From Woeseiaceae bacterium (lineage in GTDB: Bacteria; Pseudomonadota; Gammaproteobacteria; Steroidobacterales; Woeseiaceae), in the NCBI GenBank assembly GCA_028277185.1, contig JANQGQ010000011.1, positions 1-64,000 on the forward strand: a stretch of DNA of 64,000 nucleotides, given 5' to 3'. Shown piece after piece: positions 9,084-20,300 of the stretch (position 1 is the stretch's first letter; each line of letters begins with the position of its first letter). Below the pieces are notes generated by a model. The model saw only the letters and a list, made by a program, of their open reading frames with translations. It made no database searches and was not told where the DNA came from. The position numbers were made by a program, and so were the translations under genes.

Positions 9084-10550
9084 ATGAGGATCCGCCGACC
9101 CCGCTCGCTCAACGGCCTGATACTGGTCGGCTTCGGTATTGTCGCCTTGCCCCTGCTCGTGGCGGTGGTCTGGGCGCTGTTCAATCTCGATCGTCTGGCG
9201 GCGCAGAGCGAACGTCTCATCACTACCGGCGTCGCCGCCGCCGAGAACAATCGCCTCCTGACCGAGCAGATCGGAACGCTCGAGCGCGTGGCCAGACAGC
9301 ACGACATCCTCCGCAACGACGAAAGCCTCGCCCTGCTCCGCCAGGATCTCCGCACCCTGAACCGGCGCCTCGAAACGATGCGCCCGCTCGCAAACACGGC
9401 CGGTGTCGCGAGCAGGCTCGACGCGATCGGCAACGACGCGCGGGCGATCGTACTCACGCTGGCCAATCCCGACGTCGAAGCCGGCGACGCCGCGACCGCG
9501 ATCGAGAGTTTCGCGGCGCTCCGACAGCGCACCGCGCAGCTCACGGAACTGCTCACGAGCTATGTGGACGACGAACTTCTCGCGCTCCAGGACAGCATGC
9601 GCCGCGCCCAGCGCATCTCCGCGTGGCAGGTCGCGGCGCTGGTGCCCGGCACCCTGTTCCTGGTGCTGATCTTCACGCTGCTCGTCGCGCGACCGATCCG
9701 GCAGATCGACTCGGCCATCCATCAGCTCGGCGAGTCCGGTTTCTCGAAGCCCATCAAAGTTCGCGGCCCGACCGATCTCGAGCGGCTCGGACGCCAGCTC
9801 GAATGGCTCCGGGTCCGCCTGCTCGAACTCGCTCAGGAGAAGAACAAATTCCTGCGGCAGATGTCGCATGAACTCAAGACGCCGCTGGCCAATATCCGGG
9901 AGGGGACGGAATTGCTGCTCGACGGTACCGTTGGCGAACTCGACAAACCGCAGCGCGAGGTCACGGACATCCTGCGCATGAACGGGGTCAAGCTTCAGCA
10001 GCTCATCGAGAACCTGCTGAGCTTCAGCGCCTGGCAGGCCAAGAGCGAAGTGCTCACGCTCACCGACTTCCCGCTCCGGGCGCTCGTGATTTCGGTAGCC
10101 AAGGAGCAACGCCTCGCGCTCAAAGCCGCGCACATTCAGCTACGGCTGGACGTCGAGGACATAATTGTGAACGCGGATCGCGACAAAATGCGGACCGTAC
10201 TGGATAATTTGTTATCAAATGCGGTCAAGTTCACCCCAAAAGGCGGCTACGTGACGATCCGGGCCAAACGCAGCACGTCGGGCTTCATACTCGAATTCGC
10301 GGACACCGGCCCCGGCGTCCCCGAGGAGGAGCGCCCGCGAATATTCGAGGCGTTCTTTCAGGGACGTCGCGAACAGGGCGGTTTTGTCGGGGGAACGGGC
10401 ATTGGGCTGTCCGTCGTGCTCGAGTGCGTGCAGGCGCACGATGGGACCGTAGAACTCCTCGACAGTGACGAATTCCCCGGTGCGCACTTTCGCATCCGGA
10501 TTCCGCAGAACCAGAGCCTTTCGGAACAGAAGATCGCAGCCAGTGGGTAA
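9084..10550 (+). CDS. glrK: Sensor histidine kinase, GlrK/QseE type
   Basis: This 488-residue inner-membrane kinase has TM1 at ~11-33, a helical periplasmic sensor, TM2 at ~182-203, a HAMP segment, then HisKA with the phosphorylated His262 in RQMSHELKTP. The HATPase domain shows the N box (DNLLSNAVKFTP), G1 (FADTGPGVP) and G2 (GTGIGLSVV). The gene order kinase, QseG-like lipoprotein, GlrR-type regulator is that of the glrK-qseG-glrR operon of enterobacteria, where GlrR with sigma54 activates the small RNA glmY. The symbol rests on that synteny and domain match. Confidence 0.85.
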   Translation: MRIRRPRSLNGLILVGFGIVALPLLVAVVWALFNLDRLAAQSERLITTGVAAAENNRLLTEQIGTLERVARQHDILRNDESLALLRQDLRTLNRRLETMRPLANTAGVASRLDAIGNDARAIVLTLANPDVEAGDAATAIESFAALRQRTAQLTELLTSYVDDELLALQDSMRRAQRISAWQVAALVPGTLFLVLIFTLLVARPIRQIDSAIHQLGESGFSKPIKVRGPTDLERLGRQLEWLRVRLLELAQEKNKFLRQMSHELKTPLANIREGTELLLDGTVGELDKPQREVTDILRMNGVKLQQLIENLLSFSAWQAKSEVLTLTDFPLRALVISVAKEQRLALKAAHIQLRLDVEDIIVNADRDKMRTVLDNLLSNAVKFTPKGGYVTIRAKRSTSGFILEFADTGPGVPEEERPRIFEAFFQGRREQGGFVGGTGIGLSVVLECVQAHDGTVELLDSDEFPGAHFRIRIPQNQSLSEQKIAASG

Positions 10551-11166
10551 GGATCTACGACATCGGGGAAGACGCGCGCTTGCAGCGGCAGTTGCCGCCG
10601 CCATGCTGTCGGGCTGCGCGCAAACCCGGGACTGGCTCGACGATTTCCGCAAACCCGACAGCAGTCCCCCAGGCACCGAGATTCTCGGCGCGCCGGAAGC
10701 GGACGCCTACCTTGCCGACCTCGCGGCCATCGCCTCGGGCGATCCGGCCCGCCAGGCTGAGATATACGAGGATTCACGCGCGGCCGCGCAGCTCACCCCG
10801 AACCCGTCCACGAATCTGCGCTACGCCCTGGTTCTCGCGGCACCGGGTCACCCGGAGTCCGACTCCGCTCAGGCCCAGAGCATGCTGCGTGAGATTCTGG
10901 CGCAGACGCCGCTCATGACGCAGGCCGAAGTCGCGCTCGCAACCATTCATCTCAAAGCCGTCGAGGAACGTATGGTCCTCGAATCGGAAGCCCGGCGGCT
11001 CAGAGCCAACTCCTCGCGCGCACAGCGTACTCAGGAGCAGGCCATCAACCAGCGGCTCGCTACCGTGGAAGCGGAGAACCGGCGGCTGCGTGAAGAGTTG
11101 TCCGACGCCGAGCAGAAGCTCGAGGCCATCACGTCCATCGAACGCTCGATCCGCGAGCAGGAGTAA
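10543..11166 (+). CDS. qseG: QseG/YfhG-like lipoprotein
   Basis: I start this at a GTG (10543) that overlaps the kinase stop by eight bases. The open frame runs further back, but only this start gives a proper lipoprotein signal: MGKDLRHRGRR, then an Ala-rich core ending MLSGC. The 207-residue product has a helical middle and a C-terminal coiled coil rich in Glu, Arg and Gln (~residues 150-205). Similarity to QseG is mainly positional: between a GlrK-type kinase and a GlrR-type regulator. In E. coli QseG interacts with the kinase QseE (GlrK). Confidence 0.72.
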   Translation: MGKDLRHRGRRALAAAVAAAMLSGCAQTRDWLDDFRKPDSSPPGTEILGAPEADAYLADLAAIASGDPARQAEIYEDSRAAAQLTPNPSTNLRYALVLAAPGHPESDSAQAQSMLREILAQTPLMTQAEVALATIHLKAVEERMVLESEARRLRANSSRAQRTQEQAINQRLATVEAENRRLREELSDAEQKLEAITSIERSIREQE

Positions 11167-11296
11167 GGGCAACAGCCTAAGCCTTATCTGTCGCTCAAAG
11201 CCGACAGGGTAAACGCGTGGATTCGCGACGCGCTCGCTTGCAGAGCAGCGTCCAGACGCACTACCCTCTCCGCACAGAAAATTATCGTCAAATCCC

Positions 11297-12649
11297 ATGC
11301 CTGTACCTCAAGCCAATACTCAGGGTCGCATCCTCCTGGTCGACGACGATCCGGGGCTGCTGCGTCTGCTCAGCATCCGGCTGCGCGCCGAGGGCTACGA
11401 AGTGGAAGCTGTCGAGTCCGCCCACAAGGCGCTGGCGACCGTAGGCCGCTTCGCACCGGACCTCGTCGTCACCGACTTGCGAATGGACAAGATGGACGGC
11501 ATCGAGCTGCTCAAGGAACTGCAGACCCGATCGCCCGGGCTGCGCGTGGTCATCATCACGGCGCACGGCACGATACCCGACGCCGTCGTGGCCACGCAGA
11601 GCGGTGCATTCGGCTTTCTGACGAAGCCGATCGACAAGGACGAGTTGATGGCGACCGTCGAGAAGGCGCTGCGTGTTTCGGGCTCGGTCGACGTCGACGA
11701 GGACTGGGCGGCCGACATCATCACGCGCAACCAGGGCATGCGCGAGATCCTGAACCAGGCTCGCATGGTCGCTGCCACCGATGCGCGCGTACTGATCAAC
11801 GGCGAGAGCGGCACGGGCAAGGAACTGCTTGCGCGGGCAATCCACAACGCAAGCCCGCGCGCCAAGAAGCCCTTCGTCGCAATCAACTGCTCCGCCATGG
11901 CCGAAAACCTCCTCGAGTCGGAACTGTTCGGGCACGAGAAAGGCGCGTTTACCGGCGCGACGAGAAGCCATAAGGGACTGTTTCAGGCGGCCGAGGGCGG
12001 CTCGCTGCTGCTCGACGAGATCGGCGACATGCCGATGCGCCTGCAGGTCAAACTGCTGCGCGTTCTCCAGGAAAACCAGGTGCGGCCGGTCGGCTCGACC
12101 GAAGCGCGGGAGGTGGACGTACGCGTCATCTCCGCGACGCACCGGGATCTGCAGCAGCTAATGGGCCAGGGACGCTTCCGCGAGGATCTCTACTATCGCC
12201 TGAACGTCGTCAACATCAAGATTCCGACGCTCAACGACCGCCGCGAGGACATCCCGCTGCTCGTGGCGCACTTCCTGCAGCAGATTGCCGCGGAGGCCGG
12301 CCAGGAGCGCAAGGTCTACGCCCCGGAGGCCGTGGAGATGCTCGTGACCGCGGAGTGGCCGGGCAATATCCGCCAGCTCTACAACGTCGTGCGGCAGAAT
12401 GTCGCCCTGTCGCGATCGCCGGTGATCAGCGCGGAACTCGTCCAGCAGAGCCTTGGCGAACACGCCGGCAAGCTCCTGTCGTTCACCGATGCGCGCGACG
12501 AGTTCACGCGGAACTACCTGTCACAGATCCTGCAGATCACGATGGGTAACGTCAGCCAGGCGGCGCGGCTGGCGAAACGCAATCGCACGGACTTCTACAA
12601 ACTGCTTGCGCGCCACGATCTGAATCCCGACCAGTTCAAAAGCCGGTAG
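11297..12649 (+). CDS. glrR: Sigma54-dependent response regulator, GlrR/QseF type
   Basis: This 450-residue regulator has a receiver domain with phospho-acceptor Asp60 ([12 protein letters not shown]) and Lys in TKPID. The AAA+ domain has Walker A GESGTGKE and an intact sigma54-contacting GAFTGA loop. A Fis-type helix-turn-helix ends [19 protein letters not shown], very like the end of E. coli GlrR. It lies 130 bases after the qseG-like gene. It converges with a second sigma54 activator (12665-14050), with only 15 bases between the stops. Confidence 0.88.
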   Translation: MPVPQANTQGRILLVDDDPGLLRLLSIRLRAEGYEVEAVESAHKALATVGRFAPDLVVTDLRMDKMDGIELLKELQTRSPGLRVVIITAHGTIPDAVVATQSGAFGFLTKPIDKDELMATVEKALRVSGSVDVDEDWAADIITRNQGMREILNQARMVAATDARVLINGESGTGKELLARAIHNASPRAKKPFVAINCSAMAENLLESELFGHEKGAFTGATRSHKGLFQAAEGGSLLLDEIGDMPMRLQVKLLRVLQENQVRPVGSTEAREVDVRVISATHRDLQQLMGQGRFREDLYYRLNVVNIKIPTLNDRREDIPLLVAHFLQQIAAEAGQERKVYAPEAVEMLVTAEWPGNIRQLYNVVRQNVALSRSPVISAELVQQSLGEHAGKLLSFTDARDEFTRNYLSQILQITMGNVSQAARLAKRNRTDFYKLLARHDLNPDQFKSR

Positions 12650-12664
12650 CGGCCACGCCGCGTA

Positions 12665-14050
12665 CTAGTTCGCGAGCGATCGCTTCGAATAGCCTTCGGC
12701 CGAAAGCGAATACTTATTCATCAGGTCGTAGAGAGTCGGCCGCGTAATGCCCAGCAGTTCGGCCGCCTTGGAGATGTTGCCGAAGCTTTTGGTGAGTGCA
12801 ACGCGAATTGCACGCGATTCGGCACGCTGGCGGACTTCTCTCAAGTTGAGGCTCTCGGCTTCCGCGCTGTCGGCATTGAGCTGCAGGTCCGCCGCGGTGA
12901 CGAACTTGCCGTCCGCCATGATGACCGCACCCTTAATCTTGTTTTCGAGTTCGCGGACATTGCCCGGCCACGAGTAGGCCTCGATCGCCCGGACGGCTTC
13001 CTCACTGAAGCCGTTGATCGCGCGTTTCTGGGTCTTGCAGTGCTTGTTCAGAAGCGTCCGTGCAAGGATCAAACGACCCTCCTCCCGGTCCCTGAACGGC
13101 GGAATGTTGATCGTGATCTCGGAGACGCGATAATAAAGATCGTCGCGGAACCGCCCTTCGTCGATCAGTGCCTCCGGGTTTTGATTCGTCGCGCAAATGA
13201 CGCGGACGTCCACGGGAATCTCCTTGCGTCCGCCGACCCGCTCGATCACGCGCTCCTGCAGAAACCGCAACAGCTTCGACTGTAGCGGCATCGGCATGTC
13301 GCCGATCTCGTCGAGGAAGAGCGTGCCGCCATCGGCCACCTCGACCTTGCCGATCGTCTGTTTGTGCGCACCCGTGAACGCCCCCTTTTCGTGCCCGAAC
13401 AGCTCGGACTCGAGGAGATTCTCGGGAATCGCCGCGCAGTTGATCGCAACGAAGTTACGATCCCGCCTCGGGCTCAGGCGATGCAGGGCGCGCGAGAGCA
13501 ACTCCTTACCGGTCCCGGACTCGCCGAGCAGAAGGGTCGTCACATCGGTGGGCGCCACCTTTTCGATCATGCGGCAGACTGCCAGCATGCCTTCGCTTGC
13601 CGCGACGATGCCGTCGAGCGGCGAGTCGCCGAGCCGATTGGCCAGACGACGATTCTCGCGTTCGAGCTCCGAGATGTTGAAGGCGCGGTCGACCAACAGC
13701 TTGAGCGTGTCGGTATCGACCGGCTTCTCGTAGAAATCGTAGGCGCCCTGGGCCACCGCCGTCAGGGCGTTTTCCTGGTCCCCGTTGCCGGTTACGACGA
13801 TGATCTTCGTATGCGGCGCGAGGCGCAGCGTCTCGGTCAGCGTCGCGAAGCCCTCCTCGACGCCGTCGGGTTGCGGCGGCAGGCCGAGATCCTGCAGGAC
13901 TACCGCGGGCTCGTGGCGGCGCAGCTCCGCAATGGCGGACTCCCGATCGCCCGCCGTGAAGACTTCGTAGTCCTCGAAGCACCACTTGAGCTGATTCAGG
14001 AGCCCGGGATCGTCCTCGACGATCAGTAGTTTACGTGCACGGTCATTCAT
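12665..14050 (-). CDS. prsR: PEP-CTERM-system sigma54 response regulator (PrsR type)
   Basis: The start is the Met at 14050 ([14 protein letters not shown]), giving 461 residues; the frame extends upstream but without a plausible domain. The receiver has Asp54 in [18 protein letters not shown], an insertion typical of the PrsR subfamily. The AAA+ domain keeps GESGTGKE and GAFTGA, and a Fis-type HTH ends the protein ([15 protein letters not shown]). PrsR with kinase PrsK and sigma54 controls PEP-CTERM protein genes in EPS- and floc-forming bacteria. A PEP-CTERM gene with a sigma54 promoter lies 8 kb away (22036). PrsK is not in the window. Confidence 0.85.
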   Translation of the reverse strand: MNDRARKLLIVEDDPGLLNQLKWCFEDYEVFTAGDRESAIAELRRHEPAVVLQDLGLPPQPDGVEEGFATLTETLRLAPHTKIIVVTGNGDQENALTAVAQGAYDFYEKPVDTDTLKLLVDRAFNISELERENRRLANRLGDSPLDGIVAASEGMLAVCRMIEKVAPTDVTTLLLGESGTGKELLSRALHRLSPRRDRNFVAINCAAIPENLLESELFGHEKGAFTGAHKQTIGKVEVADGGTLFLDEIGDMPMPLQSKLLRFLQERVIERVGGRKEIPVDVRVICATNQNPEALIDEGRFRDDLYYRVSEITINIPPFRDREEGRLILARTLLNKHCKTQKRAINGFSEEAVRAIEAYSWPGNVRELENKIKGAVIMADGKFVTAADLQLNADSAEAESLNLREVRQRAESRAIRVALTKSFGNISKAAELLGITRPTLYDLMNKYSLSAEGYSKRSLAN

Positions 14051-14172
14051 CGAAGTTTTTGCCCCCAGCACCTGACCGGAATGGTGCCATGAAGCAGGGG
14101 GCTTGTGCAGAGCAGCACATCGCAGTCCGAAGTGTGCGCTCTGCACGTTTTGGCGAATACGTAACACCACAG

Positions 14173-14201
14173 TTGCGAATCATAATCATTTACACTACCT
14201 T
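14173..14201 (+). promoter_or_regulatory. Fur-box-overlapped promoter of the TonB receptor
   Basis: TGCGAATCATAATCA at 14174-14188 matches the 15-base Fur consensus TGATAATNATTATCA at 11 of 14 defined positions. It overlaps a possible sigma70 promoter: TTGCGA at 14173-14178, 17 bases, TACCTT at 14196-14201. The receptor starts 33 bases downstream. This fits iron repression; binding is inferred. Confidence 0.6.
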
Positions 14202-14234
14202 GCGCGCGACAGAAACATCGCACCGAGGGATCAG

Positions 14235-16442
14235 ATGAACCGCTTCACCGCCGGCCGGTCGGCTATTGCCGCGGCCGTAGCCGCCGCGTTGCCGCTGGCC
14301 GCCCCCGCCCTGGCCGAAACCGAGGTCCGGGAAATCGACACCGTCACGATCATCGGCACGAAGTCCGATATCTCGGACATTCCGGGCTCCGCCCATATCG
14401 TCGATGCCGAGGAACTCGGCAACTTTGCCCAGGCCGACATCCTGAGGGTGCTGCGCACCGTGCCGGGCGTCTATATCCAGGAGGAAGAAGGCTTCGGGCT
14501 GCGGCCAAACATCGGAATCCGCGGCTCGGGGCTGGACCGAAGCGCAAGAATCGCCCTGCTCGAAGACGGCGTATTGATTGCGCCGGCACCCTATGCGTCG
14601 CCGTCAGCCTACTACTTTCCGACCCAGCGGCGGATGAACGCCGTCGAAGTGCTGAAAGGGCCGTCGTCGATCACCGTCGGCCCGAGAACGACGGGCGGCG
14701 CACTGAACCTGGTCTCGACGCCCGTGCCTGACGACGGTCTGGGCGCCAACGCCGACGTCCGCCTTGGCGACCACACCACCGTCGACGCTCACCTCAACGC
14801 GGGCTACGGCGGCGAACGGGTGTCGTGGCTCGTGGAAACCGTGCAGGCGGAAAGCGACGGCTTCAAGACGATCCAGGGCCCGGCCGGCGGCGATACGGGC
14901 TTCGATATCGAGGACTATGTCGGCAAGTTCGAGGTTCGGAGCGACCCGTCGAGCGACGTGTTTCAGGCGCTCAGGCTCAAGGTGGGCTTCACGGATCAGG
15001 ACTCCGACGAAACCTATCTCGGACTGACGGACGCCGACTTCGCGGCGACGCCGTACGACCGCTACGCGGCCACCGCGCTCGACAATTTCCAGAGCGAGCA
15101 CGAGCAGGTGCAGGCGACCTACGTGATCGACTCAGGCTTAGCGTGGCGCGGCGAGGTCACGGTGTACCGCAACGACTTTCAGCGCAACTGGTACAAGCTG
15201 CAGTCCGTAGCGGGCCAGTCGCTCGGCAACGTGCTGGACCGTCCCGAGGATTTCGCGACGGAGCTGGGCTACCTTCAGGGCACGACGAGCCCGGACGACG
15301 CGCTTCAGATCCGCGCCAACAACCGCGAGTACTACTCCCAGGGCGTCCAGGGCAAGCTCGAATGGGATCTCGGCGTTGGCGACGCGGACATCGCGCTGGA
15401 TATCGGTTTTCGCATCCACGAGGACGAAGAGGACCGCTTTCAGAAGCAGGACGGCTACCGCATGGAAGACGGCCGGCTCGTGCTGACGACCGCGGCGGCG
15501 CCGGGCTCGCAAACCAATCGGGTGTCGACCGCCGAGGTGAACGCGCTCTTCGTCGCCACGGAGATCCGCATCGGGCGCTGGATATTCACGCCAGGCTTGC
15601 GCTACGAGGACATCGATTTGACGCGGTTCGACTATTCGACGAGCGATCCGAGCCGCGCCGACGGACCGACCCGGGTCCGCGAAAACAGCGTTTCGACGTT
15701 TATCCCGGGCGCCGGCGTGCTGTACAAGCTCAGCGACGAGTGGCGTCTGCTCGGCGGTATTCATCGCGGCTTCAATCCGCCGGGCCCGGGCAGCTCGGCC
15801 GACGAGGAAACCAGCACGAACTTCGAGGCCGGCGTTCGCTACGATTCGAGCACAGTCAGCGTGGAAGCCATCGCGTTCTATAACGACTACGACAATCTCG
15901 TCGGGACGGTCACGGAATCGACCGGTGGCGGCGGCGAGGTCGGCGACCAGTTCGACGGCGGTCAGGTGCGCGTCGCCGGCCTGGAGTTGACGGCGGCAGT
16001 CAGGCCACGCCTGGGCAATATCGACGTTCCGCTGTCGATCCGCTACACCTATACGCCCGAAGCGGAGTTTCGCGAAGGCTTCGAGTCGGGCTTCGATCCC
16101 TGGGGCGACGTCGTACCGGGCGACGAACTGCCCTATATCCCGGAGAATCAGTTCCGTGCCGAAGCCGGATTCGTCGCCGAGCGCTGGCGCGTTAACCTCG
16201 CCGCGAATTACGTCGGCCGGATGCGAACGCTGGCCGGTCAGGGCGACTTCCTGCCGCGCGAGACGATCGACGATTACACCGTCTGGGACCTCATGGGTGC
16301 GTGGAGCTTCACCGAGGCTCTGTCCGCCTACGTCAAGGTGGACAACCTGTTCGACGAGACCTATGCATCGGCGCGACGGCCTGCCGGTTTGCGTCCGGGG
16401 CTGCCGCGCACCGGGTACATCGGACTCACCTGGCGATTGTAG
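14235..16442 (+). CDS. TonB-dependent outer-membrane receptor, FecA-like
   Basis: This is a 735-residue outer-membrane receptor. The start at 14235 follows GAGGGA and gives a signal peptide ending APALAE. The plug domain (~35-160) includes the TonB-box region near VREIDTVTIIG and the conserved blocks GLRPNIGIRGSG and VEVLKGPSSITVG. The rest is a 22-strand barrel ending in the C-terminal aromatic motif GYIGLTWRL. The plug resembles FecA/ferric-siderophore receptors. With the Fur-like site upstream, the substrate is probably a ferric complex, though no siderophore genes are here. Confidence 0.9.
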   Translation: MNRFTAGRSAIAAAVAAALPLAAPALAETEVREIDTVTIIGTKSDISDIPGSAHIVDAEELGNFAQADILRVLRTVPGVYIQEEEGFGLRPNIGIRGSGLDRSARIALLEDGVLIAPAPYASPSAYYFPTQRRMNAVEVLKGPSSITVGPRTTGGALNLVSTPVPDDGLGANADVRLGDHTTVDAHLNAGYGGERVSWLVETVQAESDGFKTIQGPAGGDTGFDIEDYVGKFEVRSDPSSDVFQALRLKVGFTDQDSDETYLGLTDADFAATPYDRYAATALDNFQSEHEQVQATYVIDSGLAWRGEVTVYRNDFQRNWYKLQSVAGQSLGNVLDRPEDFATELGYLQGTTSPDDALQIRANNREYYSQGVQGKLEWDLGVGDADIALDIGFRIHEDEEDRFQKQDGYRMEDGRLVLTTAAAPGSQTNRVSTAEVNALFVATEIRIGRWIFTPGLRYEDIDLTRFDYSTSDPSRADGPTRVRENSVSTFIPGAGVLYKLSDEWRLLGGIHRGFNPPGPGSSADEETSTNFEAGVRYDSSTVSVEAIAFYNDYDNLVGTVTESTGGGGEVGDQFDGGQVRVAGLELTAAVRPRLGNIDVPLSIRYTYTPEAEFREGFESGFDPWGDVVPGDELPYIPENQFRAEAGFVAERWRVNLAANYVGRMRTLAGQGDFLPRETIDDYTVWDLMGAWSFTEALSAYVKVDNLFDETYASARRPAGLRPGLPRTGYIGLTWRL

Positions 16443-16519
16443 GCGCGACGCAAACCCTACCCCCCGGTCCGGAGCGTTCTATACTCACAGGACGCGCAGA
16501 AGTGATCTGGAGGAAAGCC

Positions 16520-17182
16520 TTGAACAAAGCCCGGACTGCCGTAAGCCTGGCGGTCGCACTCGTCTTTTCGGGCTGCGGCGCGAACGACGAGCCGCCGAAG
16601 ATAGTGATGCCGGACGGCAGCATTACCGTGGCCACAAACGAAAGCGACAGGGAGCTCGCCGACCTGGCCGCGGCCACGCTCGCCGAGGCGATAGACGTGC
16701 CGCTGACACGCATCAAAGTGGAATCGATACGTGCGGTCGAATGGCGCGACGGCAGTCTCGGCTGTCCGCAGCCGGGGCAGGCCTACGCCCAGGTGATTAC
16801 ACCGGGCCACAGAATCCTCCTGCGCGTGGATACCCGCGTATATGCCGTGCATGAAGCCAACGGCCGCGCTCTCGTTTGCCAACGCAAGAAGGCAACGGCC
16901 GAAGTCACGACCGGGCTGGAAATCGCGTGGGGCACCAAGAGCATCGAGGCGCGCCGGGACCTGGCCGCCCGCCTCGGCGTCGAGGAGCAGCACGTCGTAG
17001 TCTCAGGAGCCACTCAGACCGTCTGGGACGACCTGTCGCTGGGCTGCCCGAAACCCGGCATGACCTACACGCCCGAGCGCGTGTCGGGCTACATCATCCG
17101 GCTGCGTCACGGCGGACGCGAATACACCTACCACACCGATCTCGAACAGCTCTTCCCCTGCCCGGATTTCGCCGAGCGGTAG
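16520..17182 (+). CDS. Lipoprotein with a tandem-repeated W-D-x-SLGCP domain, function unknown
   Basis: A TTG start at 16520 is supported by GGAGG eight bases upstream, and gives a 220-residue lipoprotein (core ends VFSGC, Cys19). It contains two copies of one domain, ~45-120 and ~144-214. Each has a helical start, then W-x-D-x-SLGCPxPGxxY, a glycine-led strand (GHRILLRVDTRVYAVH, GYIIRLRHGGREYTYH) and a closing Cys. The paired Cys may form a disulfide in each copy. I do not recognise a named family. It lies 77 bases after the TonB receptor and may be co-transcribed with it. Confidence 0.78.
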   Translation: MNKARTAVSLAVALVFSGCGANDEPPKIVMPDGSITVATNESDRELADLAAATLAEAIDVPLTRIKVESIRAVEWRDGSLGCPQPGQAYAQVITPGHRILLRVDTRVYAVHEANGRALVCQRKKATAEVTTGLEIAWGTKSIEARRDLAARLGVEEQHVVVSGATQTVWDDLSLGCPKPGMTYTPERVSGYIIRLRHGGREYTYHTDLEQLFPCPDFAER

Positions 17183-17270
17183 GAACGAGGTCGCCGGGCG
17201 TTCCAGCCGGCTCGGCGGACGCCAAACCACTCGCCGCCCGGCACCGCTTCCGCGGGCAGGCAGCTTCATA

Positions 17271-17303
17271 AAAAAACCGCCGGGCTTTCTCAAGCCCGGC
17301 GGT
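17271..17303 (-). terminator. Intrinsic terminator of the S8 protease gene
   Basis: A stem of ACCGCCGGGCTT with CAAGCCCGGCGGT (about 12 bp) sits between the converging lipoprotein and protease genes. An A run just before it on the plus strand becomes a U run after the hairpin on the minus strand, so it terminates the protease transcript best. Confidence 0.85.
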
Positions 17304-17341
17304 CGCGTTGCGGCGAATGTCGCCGCAGAACCAGCTTTGCC

Positions 17342-20300
17342 TTACGGCGCGGGACAGCCGACGAGCCCGCGGCCCAATTCGGCTTCCAGCTCCGCCCGGG
17401 CGTCGCCGCTACAGATGGATTCGCCGGGATCGTTCTGGAAGTCGAACACCGTGAGCGCCTGCACACCGTTCGGATCGCTGTGCGAAATGGCGCCCAACTG
17501 CTTGTCGTACGCTCCAGTCGGCAGTCCCGTCCACGTCGTATCGATCGATACCGTCTCGCCGACGTTGCCAAAGCTCGGCGCGGTGACCGAGAAGTTTCCG
17601 GCATCGTCCACGACACCGAACTGCCCGGTAAACGTGACGAGGTCCGTGACCGGGCTGGCCATGTCGAACGCGTGAACGAACAGGAGGTAGGGGTTCACGC
17701 CGGCCGGGCCGGCATCCGGCACCGGGAACTGCACTTCTACTGTCTCGTCGAAGCCCGCCGGGCTCGTGCTCGAATCGACGAGCGAGCACGAGAAGTTCGG
17801 ACAGTAATACAGGTACAGATCGATATCGTCCGCTGAACCGCCCGCCGTGTACGCCTCGTAGGTCGAGACCCGGATGGCGGCGGTGCCCGGCGCAACCGGC
17901 GGAAGGAACCCGGCGAAGTAGGAGAAGTCCGTGCCGCTGACGCCGGTGCCGAAGTCGAAACCGGCACCCTCACCGTCCGCGAGAACGAGCGGCTGCAGGA
18001 ACGTCTCGTTGATGCCGTGAACGCCCGCCGTGTAATCCCCGGTGTAACCGAAGGTCAGGTCGAACGACGCGGCTCCGTCGCTTCCGGTGGCAACGATGTT
18101 GTCCTCGGTTACGAACGCCGAAGCTTTGACGGCGATCGGGCTGCGCACGTCGTTGCCTTTCTGGCTCTCCCAGGTCACGGCGCCGAACTGCCACGATTCC
18201 GGCGGTGCCGTGTCATTGGAGATCGTGAGCTCATACGTTGCGCTTTCGCCCGGCGCCAGATACAGCGACGACGGCGATACGTCTACGCTGAATCCCGGGG
18301 GCGCATCGACGCGCGCAACATACTCCCGCGGCCCGCTATCGTCGTTCGTTTTGCCCCACCACCAGAACAGCCGGGGTTTCTCGAAGTCCGCTACGGCAGT
18401 AACCGTACGCGTGACCGTTTGCGTACCCGGCAGGCTGCCGATGGCGATCGACGGCAGGTTGAGGTCGGCCGGTGCGAAGCCCAGTCCGAGATCCTCCACG
18501 GCGGTGCAGAAGCTCACGCCCGGGAACGTATCGGCAGCGTTCGTGGCGCAGCTTGCTATCGCGTAGTCGAGCGCACCGACGTCGTACGTCAACGCGGGAC
18601 TGACGGCATCGTTCGGCACGACGTGCCCGGCGCCGAAGTCGAAGGGATCGCCCGGCGTCGTACCGTCTTCCTTCGCGACGTCCTGGCGCGCAGTCGTCAT
18701 CAGGGCCGACTTGACTTGCGCGGGGCTCCAATCGGGCCGAGCTTCGCGTATCAGGGCCGCCAGACCGGCGATGTGCGGGCTAGACATCGACGTGCCGCTC
18801 TTGTTACCGAACAGTCCGCCTGTCGAACCGTCCGCCTGATCCGGCGAATCCGCGGCGAGGATAGTCACACCGGGCGCGGTGATGTCGGGCTTCAGGAAGT
18901 CCTCCTCGAACGTGTACGGGCCGCGCGAGGAGAAGTTGGCCATGATGTTGCCCTCACGCTCTATCTCGGTGACGATGTCCTCGGCGAGCGTCGCGTTGAC
19001 CGTAGCCCCCGCCTGGAGTTCGGCCAGAAGCGCGAGACCCGCTGCATTCTCGATCATCACACCCGGGATCGGGTTGCTCGAATCACCGCCCATGACGGTC
19101 AGCGGGCGATCGTCCGAGTAGACGATGACGGCCGACGCGCCGGCGGCGACCGCATTGCCGACCTTTTCGTCGAAGCCGCAGACGCCGCGCGCGATCAGCG
19201 CGATGTTGCCGGCGATGTCGTTGTTCAAACCGGCTCCGCAGGCATTGACCGGATCGGCCGCCGTCAGGTTGCCGGTAATCGGTCCCGTTACCGAGAGCGC
19301 CGTCGTGATTGCGCCCTCGACCGCCCGGTAGGTGCCGGCAACCGACGCCGGCTCGTTGACGCGGATGCCGAGGACGAGGGCAGGACCGTCCGTGGTCGAC
19401 GCCGCAACCGACGTCACCCATGGCTCACCGGCATTGGTCGTCGCGAAACCAGGTCCGTCGTTGCCGGCGGAACGCGCGACGAATACGCCGGCCGCGGTAG
19501 CGTCGAAGAACGCCAGATCCTGCTGGTCGACGAAGGTCAGCGCCGTGCCTACCGAGAAGTTCAGAACGTCGACGCCATCGAGGACCGCATCCTCGGTCGC
19601 CGCCGCCGTATCGGAGAAGAAGCAGGTGAAGTTCGGTGCGCCCGGCGCAAGCCAGCACGCCTTGTAGACGGCGATACGGGCACGCGGCGCCATGCCGACG
19701 ATACGCCCAAACTCCGTACCGCTGACGTTGGCACGGACGCTGTTGCCGCCGGCCGTGCTCGCGACGTGGCTGCCGTGGCCGGAGGAATCGCGCGGCGAAA
19801 TGAATTCGTCCTCGTCGAGAGCGCCCTGTCCGGCGAGGAAACCGTCGACGTAGAAGCGCGCGCCGATCAGCTTGTTATTGCAGTCCGCTTCGCTCCAGCT
19901 GCCGTCGCCGACTTCGCAGACGCCGTTCCAGTCTTCGGGCGGATCGTAGACGACTCGCTCGCGGAGCTTCTCGAGCCTCCCACAGATACGCTTCTGCCAG
20001 CTATGGCGCGGATCGTCGCAGAAGCTGGGCAGCGCAAAGTCGCGGGTATCGGCGAAGCTCGGATGCTGAGGAACGGCGCCGGTGTCGATGACACCGATGA
20101 CGACGTCCTCGCCTTTGAGACCCAGACGATTGCGCAGGCCGTCCCGGAAATCGGTCAGGCCGAGGAAGTCCGAGGTGCTGCTCGTGTTGATTTCGTAACT
20201 ATAGTCCTGGAATACCGAAAGCACGTCGGCGCGCTTGCTGAGCGCGGCCACCTCGGCCTGCGTCAGCTCGGCAGCGAAACCGTTCATCGTATGGCTGTAG

